A DNA stretch of 64,000 nucleotides from Achromobacter denitrificans NBRC 15125 (lineage in GTDB: Bacteria > Pseudomonadota > Gammaproteobacteria > Burkholderiales > Burkholderiaceae_B): assembly GCF_001571365.1 (NCBI RefSeq), contig NZ_BCTQ01000001.1, positions 124,001 through 188,000 of the forward strand. The letters are read 5' to 3'. Under the pieces are notes generated by a model. It ran no database searches. It was not told where the DNA came from and saw nothing but the letters and a program-made list of their open reading frames with translations. Positions 10,927-17,929 of this stretch are shown here, piece after piece. The translations under genes and the position numbers were made by a program. Position 1 is the first letter of the stretch, and every line of letters begins with the position of its first letter.

Positions 10927-11883
10927 TCAGTCCATGCGGGCCGCGAGCTTCAGGTCCTGCCAGGCGCGCGCCTTCTCGCCGGGGCTGCGCAGCAGATAGG
11001 CCGGGTGATAGCTGACCACGACCGGAATCTGCCGGCCTTCGTCGGTCTTCAAGTGGTGGATGCGCCCCCGCAGGCTGCCGATCGTGGCGTCCGTGCCCAG
11101 CAGCGTCTGCGCGGCGAAGCGGCCCAGCACCAGGATCCGCTCCGGCTTGAGCAGCGCGATCTGCCGCATCAGGTAAGGACTGCAGGCCGCGATCTCTTCC
11201 GGTTTGGGGTTGCGGTTGCCGGGCGGGCGGCACTTGATGACATTGGTGATGAAGACGTCGCGCTCGCGGCTCATCGACACCGCCGACAGCATGGCGTCCA
11301 GCAGCTGGCCGGAGCGGCCCACGAAAGGCTGCCCCTGCCTGTCCTCTTGTTCGCCGGGCGCCTCGCCCACCACCAGCCAGCGCGTCGGCTGGCCGCCGTG
11401 GCCGAATACCGCGTTGCGGCGCCCCTTGCACAGGCCGCAGGCCGCGCAGGCCACGACCTGCTCGCGCATTTCATCCAGGCTGGAATTCCTGATGGCCTCG
11501 GCCACCGGGATCGGCGCGGCCTCCGGCGCCTCCGCTTCCACCTTGGGAGCGGGACGCGGCGGCGGGCCATTGCGGTTCAGGATGGAGGCGGGAATGCCCT
11601 GGCGCGCGGCCGCGGGTTCGGCCGCGGCGGCGGGTGCCGCGGGCGCAACCGCGACCGCGACTGCGGGCGCGGCCGTTTCCGGCACGGCGGCGGGGGCCTG
11701 GACAACCGGCGCCTGAACCGGCAAAACCGGTTTGGAAACAAGGGCTTGGGGCTCCGCGGCCGGACGGCTCGCGGCCGGCGCCGGGCGCAGCCACAGCCGC
11801 TCCATGCCGATCTCGCGCAGCCAGATGCGCTGAAGCGGATTGACCCGTGGGGCACCCTGGGGAATGGAAACCGGGGCCGTCAT
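10927..11883 (-). CDS. Uracil-DNA glycosylase, family 4/5 type with Fe-S cluster
   Basis: Removes uracil from DNA to start base-excision repair. The 318-residue protein has an N-terminal low-complexity Ala/Pro/Val-rich region to about residue 130. The catalytic domain follows: cysteine cluster CAACGLC (146-152), active-site motif GEAPGEQED (173-181), C218 and C234 as further [4Fe-4S] ligands, and a C-terminal SYHPAYLLRSP motif. The start ATG overlaps the stop of tsaB-rimI by 4 bases (ATGA), indicating coupling. The frame continues upstream only as a shadow of rimI. The long Pro/Ala extension resembles the phage SPO1-polymerase-like fusions common in betaproteobacteria. Confidence 0.92.
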   Translation of the reverse strand: MTAPVSIPQGAPRVNPLQRIWLREIGMERLWLRPAPAASRPAAEPQALVSKPVLPVQAPVVQAPAAVPETAAPAVAVAVAPAAPAAAAEPAAARQGIPASILNRNGPPPRPAPKVEAEAPEAAPIPVAEAIRNSSLDEMREQVVACAACGLCKGRRNAVFGHGGQPTRWLVVGEAPGEQEDRQGQPFVGRSGQLLDAMLSAVSMSRERDVFITNVIKCRPPGNRNPKPEEIAACSPYLMRQIALLKPERILVLGRFAAQTLLGTDATIGSLRGRIHHLKTDEGRQIPVVVSYHPAYLLRSPGEKARAWQDLKLAARMD

Positions 11884-13136
11884 GCCGCCGCTCCGTTTGC
11901 CGTATCGAAGCGCTTCTGCATGACGAGGGCGTCTTCCCGACCGCCCTTCTCGGCCGGATAGTAGCCTCGGCGCACGCCGATCTGCAGATAGCCGTGACGC
12001 TGATAGAAACTGATGGCCGACGCGTTGGACGGGCGCACTTCCAGCAGCACGCCCTCCAGGCCGCGCTCGCGCGCCTGCTGCTCGCACCAGTCGAGCAGAA
12101 TGCCGCCCAGGCCCTGGCGGTGCAGCTTCCGGGCCACGGCGATCACGAGCAGGTGGGCCACGTCCGGCGCGTACATCACGATGCAGAATCCCGCCAGCTT
12201 GCCCTCGCGCCGCAGCACCCAGGCGCCATAGCCCGCCGCCAGGGCGTCGGCGAAATTGCCGTGGGTCCAGGGAAAGGACTGCACGTGCGCTTCCAGCGCC
12301 ACCACCTCGTCCAGGTCCGCGTCCGTCATCGGCTGCGGAACCCAGGGGGCCAGCGACGGCTGGGCCTTGGGATTGCCGCCCTCGCCGCGCATGCGCTCGG
12401 CGGTCGTGAAAGCGACCTTGTCTCGCACGTAGAGCGGCGCGGCCAGTTCGGGCGCCAGGGCTTCGCCGCGCAGCCAGCCCTGCCGCGCCAGGCGAGCCAC
12501 GCTGGCGGCTTCGGGCCGCTGCGCGCCCTCGGCGCGGCGCCACCCCGCGGGCGGGGTCATGTCGGCCGCGTAGGCGTCCCAGGCGTCGCCGGCCAGCACC
12601 GCGTCCAGCGGCCGGCCCGCTCGGGCGGACCAGCCGGGCAGATGATGGGCGGTCCAGGGCACGACCTCGGCCGCCGCGATCAGCAGCGGCGCCTGCAGCG
12701 CCTCCCAGACGATCTCACCATCCGAAACACCCGCCTGTCGGTAGACCGCCAGATAGACTTCGTTCATGCGGGCGTCCAGCGCCACCACGATCGCGTCCGC
12801 GGATGTCGCTTCCACCTGGGCGGCGACCGCCTGATGAGAGACAATAGGCAATACCGGAATACCCAGCCCCAGGCCCATCCCCTGGGCTACGCCGCAAGCC
12901 ACGCGCAGCCCCGTGAAACCGCCGGGCCCCTGGCCGAAAGCCACCGCATGCAGGGCGGCCGGCGTCAGCCCCGAGGCCGCCAGCAGCTCATTGGCCATCG
13001 GCAGGAGGCGTTCCGCATGCTCCTGGGAGCCCTCATGTTCCCTGACGCTGACCTCCAGGCGGCCGCCGGCCGCGCGCAAGAGAGCCACGCCGCAACGGGA
13101 CGAAGAAGTTTCCAAGGCCAGCAGGTTTAGTTCCAT
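11880..13136 (-). CDS. tsaB-rimI: TsaB-RimI fusion: t6A synthesis factor joined to ribosomal-protein S18 N-acetyltransferase
   Basis: One 418-residue frame encodes two normally separate proteins. Residues 1 to about 250 are TsaB, the inactive paralogue and partner of TsaD for N6-threonylcarbamoyladenosine at position 37 of tRNAs (ETSSSRCGVALL start, GPGGFTGLR at 70-78). Residues from about 270 form a GNAT domain of RimI type (PMTDADLDEVVALE, acetyl-CoA loop ARKLHRQGLGG, SNASAISFYQRHGY). tsaB and rimI are adjacent genes in many bacteria, so this is a plausible natural fusion. ATG 13136 gives the canonical MELNLLALETS start. It is coupled to udg. Confidence 0.93.
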   Translation of the reverse strand: MELNLLALETSSSRCGVALLRAAGGRLEVSVREHEGSQEHAERLLPMANELLAASGLTPAALHAVAFGQGPGGFTGLRVACGVAQGMGLGLGIPVLPIVSHQAVAAQVEATSADAIVVALDARMNEVYLAVYRQAGVSDGEIVWEALQAPLLIAAAEVVPWTAHHLPGWSARAGRPLDAVLAGDAWDAYAADMTPPAGWRRAEGAQRPEAASVARLARQGWLRGEALAPELAAPLYVRDKVAFTTAERMRGEGGNPKAQPSLAPWVPQPMTDADLDEVVALEAHVQSFPWTHGNFADALAAGYGAWVLRREGKLAGFCIVMYAPDVAHLLVIAVARKLHRQGLGGILLDWCEQQARERGLEGVLLEVRPSNASAISFYQRHGYLQIGVRRGYYPAEKGGREDALVMQKRFDTANGAAA

Positions 13137-13267
13137 AGATGCAGATTGTACGAAATACCGCGGCTCCGCCCCCGGTTGTAAGGGGGATTTCAACGATGGA
13201 TCGCAATGTGTAATATCTTGTGAACGCCCACTAGCCGCTGGTTCTTGTCACTGTTACATTTCCGGCC

Positions 13268-14002
13268 ATGAATACGCAAAACACCACCCCCACCCGAAAA
13301 ATCCTCGTCGTCGACGATGATCCGCGCTTGCGCGATCTGCTGCGCCGGTATCTGTCCGAGCAGGGATTCAACGTTTTCGTCGCCGAAGACGCCAAAGAGA
13401 TGGGCAAACTCTGGCAACGCGAGCATTTCGACCTGCTCGTGCTGGATCTGATGCTGCCCGGCGAGGATGGCCTGTCCATCTGTCGCCGGCTGCGCGGTGG
13501 CCACGACAATACCCCCATCATCATGCTGACGGCCAAGGCGGAAGAGATCGACCGCATCGTCGGCCTGGAGATGGGCGCGGACGACTACCTGTCCAAGCCG
13601 TTCAACCCCCGCGAACTGCTGGCGCGGATCAACGCGATCCTGCGCCGCCGCGGCACCGAGGAACACCCCGGCGCCCCCAGCCAGGAGAACGAATCCATCG
13701 CCTTCGGCCCGTACGTGCTGAACCTGTCCACCCGCACGCTCACGCGCAACGGCGAACAGGTGCCCATCACCACGGGCGAATTCTCGGTGCTCAAGGTGTT
13801 CGCACGCCACCCGAAGATCCCGCTGTCGCGCGACAAGCTCATGGAGCTGGCCCGCGGCCGCGAGTACGAGGCCTTCGATCGCAGCCTCGACGTGCAGATC
13901 TCGCGCCTGCGCAAGCTGATCGAACCGAATCCGTCCAAGCCCGTATTCATCCAGACCGTCTGGGGCCTGGGATACGTGTTCGTGCCGGACGGTGGTAGTT
14001 GA
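13268..14002 (+). CDS. risA: OmpR-family response regulator RisA
   Basis: A 244-residue two-component regulator. The receiver domain has the acidic pocket VDDDP (about 15-19), phosphoacceptor D60 (LVLDLMLP) and K110 (SKPFNP). The winged-helix DNA-binding domain covers about 145-240 (GEFSVLKVFARHP, SLDVQISRLRKLIE, VWGLGYVFV). The sequence is very close to what I remember of RisA of Bordetella, an OmpR orthologue. The neighbouring kinase gene overlaps its 3' end. The 131-base divergent gap from tsaB holds its promoter; TAATAT at 13211-13216 is a possible -10 without a good -35. Confidence 0.94.
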   Translation: MNTQNTTPTRKILVVDDDPRLRDLLRRYLSEQGFNVFVAEDAKEMGKLWQREHFDLLVLDLMLPGEDGLSICRRLRGGHDNTPIIMLTAKAEEIDRIVGLEMGADDYLSKPFNPRELLARINAILRRRGTEEHPGAPSQENESIAFGPYVLNLSTRTLTRNGEQVPITTGEFSVLKVFARHPKIPLSRDKLMELARGREYEAFDRSLDVQISRLRKLIEPNPSKPVFIQTVWGLGYVFVPDGGS

Positions 14003-14036
14003 TCGGCTTGCCCGCCCCGGGCAGGAGCGCAGCTTC

Positions 14037-15431
14037 GTGCCCCGCTTGCGCAGAACCTTCAGGAACCTGACATCACGATTGCGGCTCGGCTTGTTCGGCC
14101 GCACGTTCCTGTTGCTCGCCGCGCTGATGCTCGTCAGCCTGGGCGCGTGGCTACAAGTCTTCTTCAGCATGGAACTGGGCCCGCGCGCCAATCAAATGGC
14201 GCAGCGGGTGATCACGGCCGTCAATATCACGCGCACCGCGCTGATCTACTCCCATAACGACGAGCGCAGCAAGCTCCTGCTGGACCTGGCCACCAACGAA
14301 GGCATCCAGGTCTATCCGCGCGAAGTCACCGACTTCGCCGAAGCCCTCCCCGACGACGACTACTGGCAGCGCGTCGCCCAGCACATCCGCACGCGCTTCG
14401 GCCCGGAAACGCAGATAGCCTGGGGGGTGAACCAGGTGCCCGGCTTCTGGGTCAGCTTCCAGATAGAAAAAGACCTCTACTGGCTGGTGTTCGAACGGGA
14501 ACAGATCGGGCTGACTGGCGGGATCGAGTGGCTAGGCTGGGGCGCTACCGCGCTATTGCTCTCCTTGGTGGGGGCCGCGGTCAGCGTGGGCTTCGTCAAC
14601 CGGCCGCTCTCGCGGCTGGCGCGGGCCGCCCAGGTCCTGTCGCGCGGCGAAACGCCGGCCGCCCTGCCCGAGCAGGGGCCGCTGGAGATCCGCGACCTGA
14701 ACGCGTCCTTCAACCGCATGGCCAAGGATCTCAGGCAGGCCGAGGCCGACCGGGAACTGATGCTGGCGGGGATTTCGCACGACCTGCGCACGCCGCTGGC
14801 GCGCATGCGGCTGGAAATCGAACTGAGCGGCGTCTCCGAAGACGCCCGCCAGGCCATCGACGAAGACCTGGGCCAGATCGACCACAGCATCGGCCAATTG
14901 ATGGAGTACGCGCGTCCGGCCGGCACGCTGCCGCAGCTGGCCACCGACATTTCCGCCGTGCTGGCCGAACTCTACGAGCGCGAGCGCAGCCATACCGCCT
15001 CGCTGGGCGGGGAACTGGAGGCGTCGCTGGAGCCGGGCCTGCGCGCCCGCATCACGGCGCTCGATCTCAAGCGCATCGTCAGCAACCTGATCGAGAACGC
15101 CCGCCGCTACGGCCGGTCCAGCGACGGCATGGCCCATCTGGTCATGACACTGCAAGCTGACGGCGCCATGATTGCCATCGAGGTCTCCGACCGCGGCCCC
15201 GGCATCGCCCCCGAAGACGTCGACCGCCTGCTTCGCCCCTTCTCCCGAGGCGAAGCCGCGCGCACCGGCGTCAGCGGCGCGGGGCTGGGCCTGGCCATCG
15301 TCGAACGCCTGCTCAAGCACGTGGGCGGCTCCTTGCGCATGCTTCCCCGAGAGGGTGGCGGCCTGACCGCAAGGATAGAGTTGCCCAAAGCGAAGTTTAG
15401 GAATTATCAATTAGACAACGACAATCCATAG
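14037..15431 (+). CDS. risS: Sensor histidine kinase RisS (EnvZ-like)
   Basis: The membrane kinase partner of RisA, 464 residues from GTG 14037. It has two membrane segments (about 18-42 and 165-187) flanking a periplasmic domain of about 120 residues, then a HAMP linker. The phosphoacceptor histidine is H248 in GISHDLRTPLARMRLE, and the ATPase domain has N box NLIENARRYG, G1 DRGPGIAPED and G2 GAGLGLAIV. GTG 14037 has AGGAG nine bases upstream; an in-frame GTG at 13992, inside risA, is the alternative. The gene is intact, unlike the frameshifted risS known in B. pertussis. Confidence 0.93.
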   Translation: MPRLRRTFRNLTSRLRLGLFGRTFLLLAALMLVSLGAWLQVFFSMELGPRANQMAQRVITAVNITRTALIYSHNDERSKLLLDLATNEGIQVYPREVTDFAEALPDDDYWQRVAQHIRTRFGPETQIAWGVNQVPGFWVSFQIEKDLYWLVFEREQIGLTGGIEWLGWGATALLLSLVGAAVSVGFVNRPLSRLARAAQVLSRGETPAALPEQGPLEIRDLNASFNRMAKDLRQAEADRELMLAGISHDLRTPLARMRLEIELSGVSEDARQAIDEDLGQIDHSIGQLMEYARPAGTLPQLATDISAVLAELYERERSHTASLGGELEASLEPGLRARITALDLKRIVSNLIENARRYGRSSDGMAHLVMTLQADGAMIAIEVSDRGPGIAPEDVDRLLRPFSRGEAARTGVSGAGLGLAIVERLLKHVGGSLRMLPREGGGLTARIELPKAKFRNYQLDNDNP

Positions 15432-15464
15432 CGTAGAATTAAGGTTTGAGGCACAGCCTTAATT
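15411..15464 (+). promoter_or_regulatory. Candidate ahpC promoter with overlapping inverted repeat
   Basis: TTAGAC (15411-15416) and TAGAAT (15434-15439) form a sigma-70-like pair with a 17-base spacer inside the end of risS. The -10 overlaps the first arm of an inverted repeat, AATTAAGG (15437-15444) and CCTTAATT (15457-15464), separated by 12 bases. The repeat covers the expected start site, so it could be a repressor site or a 5' hairpin. I could not fit the four ATAG/CTAT elements of an OxyR site here. Confidence 0.45.
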
Positions 15465-15486
15465 CCACCAACAACTGGGAGTAAAC

Positions 15487-16035
15487 ATGAAAACTGTTGG
15501 CGACAAACTCGAACCCTTCAAGGTCACCGGCGTCAAGCCCGGCTTCAACCAGCACGAAGAAAATGGCGTGTCGGCGTTTGAAGACATCACCGAAAGCTCG
15601 TTCCCCGGCAAGTGGAAGGTGATCTACTTCTACCCGAAAGACTTCACGTTTGTTTGCCCGACCGAAATCGTCGGCTTCAACAAGCTGGCCAAGGATTTCG
15701 AAGACCGCGACGCGGTCCTGCTGGGCGGTTCCAGCGACAACGAATTCGTCAAGCTGGCCTGGCGCCGTGAGCACCCGGACCTGAACAAGCTGGGTCACTA
15801 CCAATTCGGCGACACCACCGGCGCCCTGATCGATCAGCTGGGCGTGCGTGAAAAGGGTGCTGGCGTTGCCCTGCGCGCCACGTTCATCGTCGACCCGGAC
15901 AACACGATCCAGCACGTTTCGGTGAACAACCTGAACGTCGGCCGTAATCCGGAAGAAGTTCTGCGTCTGCTCGACGGCCTGCAAACCGACGAGCTGTGCC
16001 CGTGCAACCGTACGGTTGGCGGCGCCACGCTGTAA
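15487..16035 (+). CDS. ahpC: Peroxiredoxin AhpC (AhpC/TSA family)
   Basis: A 182-residue thiol peroxidase that reduces hydrogen peroxide, organic peroxides and peroxynitrite. The peroxidatic cysteine is C57 in FTFVCPTEIV; C171 and C173 in DELCPCNR are the resolving pair. Length and the CPC tail match the AhpC form that is paired with AhpD rather than the AhpF-dependent enterobacterial form. It has a strong Shine-Dalgarno (GGGAG) seven bases before ATG. Codon use is biased toward frequent codons, in keeping with high expression. Confidence 0.95.
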   Translation: MKTVGDKLEPFKVTGVKPGFNQHEENGVSAFEDITESSFPGKWKVIYFYPKDFTFVCPTEIVGFNKLAKDFEDRDAVLLGGSSDNEFVKLAWRREHPDLNKLGHYQFGDTTGALIDQLGVREKGAGVALRATFIVDPDNTIQHVSVNNLNVGRNPEEVLRLLDGLQTDELCPCNRTVGGATL

Positions 16036-16040
16036 TTTCC

Positions 16041-16081
16041 AGCCCGGCCAGGGACCTGCCCAGCAGGTCCCGCGCTGGGCT
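16041..16081 (+). ncRNA. Intercistronic hairpin between ahpC and ahpD
   Basis: An 8-bp perfect stem GGGACCTG (16051-16058)/CAGGTCCC (16064-16071) with a 5-base loop is extended by an outer pair AGCCC (16041-16045)/GGGCT (16077-16081). Only a short TT follows, so it is a weak terminator at most. It may be a leaky terminator or a 3' stabiliser that lets ahpC transcript exceed ahpD transcript. ahpD begins 30 bases later. Confidence 0.55.
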
Positions 16082-16110
16082 TTAACTGCTCTAGATTATA
16101 GGTAAAAACT

Positions 16111-16629
16111 ATGGAATTTCTTACGACCATTAAGGAACAGCTACCGGATTGGGCCAAGGACATCCGCCTGAATCTGGACGCCGTGATCGCCCGCTCGACG
16201 CTGGCCCCCGAAGACGCCGTCGGCGCCGCCCTGTCGGCCGCCTACGCGGCGCGCAGCCCGGTGCTGGTGGAAGCCTTCAAGAGCGGCTTGTCGGAAGGCG
16301 ACGCCAACGCCGCGCTGACCGCCTCGGCCCTCATGGGCATGAACAACACCTGGTACCCCTACGTGGAAATGACCGGTGACGCCCAGCTGAAAAGCCTGCC
16401 CGCGCAACTGCGCATGAACGCCTACGCCACCCATGGCGGCGTGGAAAAGAAGCGCTTCGAACTGTTCGCGCTGGTGGCGTCCATCATCGGCAAATGCCAT
16501 TTCTGCGTGGCTTCGCACTACGAGAACCTGAAGAACGACGGACTCTCGACCGAGCAGTTGCGCGACGCCGGCCGCATCGCCGCGGTCGTCAACGCCGCCG
16601 CCCTGGCGCTGGCCGCCCAAGGCAAGTAA
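16111..16629 (+). CDS. ahpD: Alkyl hydroperoxidase AhpD
   Basis: A 172-residue all-helical disulfide reductase that recycles AhpC. The active-site motif CHFC with downstream histidine (C129, C132, H136) is the AhpD signature, and the length fits single-domain trimer-forming AhpD. It lies 75 bases after ahpC on the same strand, behind an intercistronic hairpin, and is followed by a strong terminator, so ahpC-ahpD is a two-gene peroxide-defence unit. In actinobacteria AhpD is reduced through dihydrolipoamide; the same route here is inference. Confidence 0.94.
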   Translation: MEFLTTIKEQLPDWAKDIRLNLDAVIARSTLAPEDAVGAALSAAYAARSPVLVEAFKSGLSEGDANAALTASALMGMNNTWYPYVEMTGDAQLKSLPAQLRMNAYATHGGVEKKRFELFALVASIIGKCHFCVASHYENLKNDGLSTEQLRDAGRIAAVVNAAALALAAQGK

Positions 16630-16647
16630 GCACCGCCTGCTCGATGC

Positions 16648-16680
16648 AAAAAAGGGCCCCACCGGGCCCTTTTGCTTTTC
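16648..16680 (+). terminator. Rho-independent terminator after ahpD
   Basis: AAAAGGGCCC (16650-16659) pairs with GGGCCCTTTT (16664-16673) across a 4-base loop, with A residues before and T residues after. It probably works in both directions, also stopping ispD-ispF transcripts from the other strand. Confidence 0.88.
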
Positions 16681-16734
16681 TTGCCGCCTTTGCGGCAATC
16701 GAATCCGGGATCAAAGCCGGGCTCAGACCCGAAC

Positions 16735-17220
16735 TCAGACCCGGGCGAGCAGCGCCACGACCGTCGCCGCTATGCCTTCCTTCCTGCCGAGGTAGCCCAG
16801 GCCTTCATTTGTCTTGGCCTTGATGTTGACCTCGGTCTCGGCAAGCCCGGTGTCCTGGGCGATGTTTTTCACCATGGCCGGCGCGTGCGGGCCGATCTTG
16901 GGGGCCTGCGCGTGCAGGGTGGCGTCGATATTGACCGGCGCCCAGCCTGCCTTGCGCACCCGGGCCATCGCTTCGCGCAGCAGCACGCGGCTGTCGGCGC
17001 CCTTGAACGCCGGATCGGTATCCGGGAAATGGCGGCCGATGTCGCCCAGGCCGGCCGCGCCCAGCAACGCGTCGGTGATCGCGTGCAACAGCACGTCGGC
17101 GTCGGAATGGCCCAGCAGGCCGTGCGTGTGGGGGATCGTGACGCCGCCGATGATCAGCGGACGGCCCTCGACCAGGGCGTGCACGTCGAAGCCCTGCCCG
17201 ACGCGAAAGGGAATGCTCAT
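16735..17220 (-). CDS. ispF: 2-C-methyl-D-erythritol 2,4-cyclodiphosphate synthase IspF
   Basis: Converts CDP-methylerythritol 2-phosphate to the cyclic diphosphate in the non-mevalonate isoprenoid pathway. The metal-site motif GQGFDVHAL lies near the N-terminus; [24 protein letters not shown] and the C-terminal [14 protein letters not shown] are family signatures. ATG 17220 overlaps the ispD stop as ATGA and gives 161 residues; an ATG two codons earlier is possible. It is adjacent to and coupled with ispD. Confidence 0.96.
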   Translation of the reverse strand: MSIPFRVGQGFDVHALVEGRPLIIGGVTIPHTHGLLGHSDADVLLHAITDALLGAAGLGDIGRHFPDTDPAFKGADSRVLLREAMARVRKAGWAPVNIDATLHAQAPKIGPHAPAMVKNIAQDTGLAETEVNIKAKTNEGLGYLGRKEGIAATVVALLARV

Positions 17221-17900
17221 AGCCATTTTTCCATCAGTTCGAAATCATCCGGCCAGGTCACCTTGAAGTTGCGCATGGCGCCGGGCACCAGCAGCGGCGC
17301 ATAGCCGGCGGCCTCGATGGCGGACGCTTCGTCGGTGACGGCCGCGCCGCTCACCGAGGCCGCCGTCAGGGCATCGCGCAGCACGCCGGCCCGGAACATC
17401 TGCGGGGTCTGCGCCAACCACAGGCCGTTGCGGTCCAGCGTGCGCTCCACGCGTTCATGCCCGCCCTTCACCGTATCGGCCACCGGCACGGCGAGCAGGC
17501 CGCCCACGGGATCCGCCAGGCAGGCGTCGATGAGGCGGCCCAGCGCCTCGGCCGGCAGGCCGGGACGGGCCGCGTCATGCACCAGCACCCAGGTATCGTC
17601 GGCCGCGCCGCTGTCGGCCAGCGCGCCGGCCACCGTATCGGCCCGGGTCGCGCCGCCGCAGGCGCGCCACACCGTGCGCGGCAGGCCGGCCAGCGCCGCA
17701 TCCACCCAGCCGTCGCCCGGCGTCACGGCCACGCGGACTTGGGAAATCCGTTCGTCGGCCAGCAGCGCGCCGACCGCGAGGCGCAGCATGGGTTGCCCGG
17801 ACAAGGGGCGGTATTGCTTGGGGACGGTCTCGTGCCCGGGCCGGCTGGCGCGGGCGCCGACGCCCGCGGCGGGCACGATTGCAATGATGGAAGCAGACAT
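17217..17900 (-). CDS. ispD: 2-C-methyl-D-erythritol 4-phosphate cytidylyltransferase IspD
   Basis: Joins CTP and methylerythritol phosphate in isoprenoid synthesis. The 227-residue protein has the nucleotide-binding [10 protein letters not shown] ... [13 protein letters not shown] motif at residues 10-38, HDAARPG, and [10 protein letters not shown] with TDEASAIEA. It is the first gene of the ispD-ispF pair and is divergent from mfd with only 29 bases between start codons. Confidence 0.96.
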   Translation of the reverse strand: MSASIIAIVPAAGVGARASRPGHETVPKQYRPLSGQPMLRLAVGALLADERISQVRVAVTPGDGWVDAALAGLPRTVWRACGGATRADTVAGALADSGAADDTWVLVHDAARPGLPAEALGRLIDACLADPVGGLLAVPVADTVKGGHERVERTLDRNGLWLAQTPQMFRAGVLRDALTAASVSGAAVTDEASAIEAAGYAPLLVPGAMRNFKVTWPDDFELMEKWL

Positions 17901-17913
17901 GGTGCGGTGATTT

Positions 17914-17919
17914 TATAAT
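17914..17919 (+). promoter_or_regulatory. Perfect -10 hexamer immediately before mfd
   Basis: A consensus TATAAT lies 10 bases before the mfd ATG at 17930. No good -35 is found at 16-18 bases. If used, transcription would start within about 4 bases of the ATG, giving an almost leaderless mRNA. That would fit the lack of a Shine-Dalgarno sequence. Confidence 0.4.
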
Positions 17920-17929
17920 CTTCCGCTTG

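Noticed and set aside
13992-14036. GTG 13992 as the risS start
   Set aside because: Possible, but it lies inside risA without a ribosome site, while GTG 14037 has AGGAG nine bases upstream.
15372-15486. OxyR site upstream of ahpC
   Set aside because: Isolated ATAG sequences occur, but the four elements cannot be placed with 7-base spacing.
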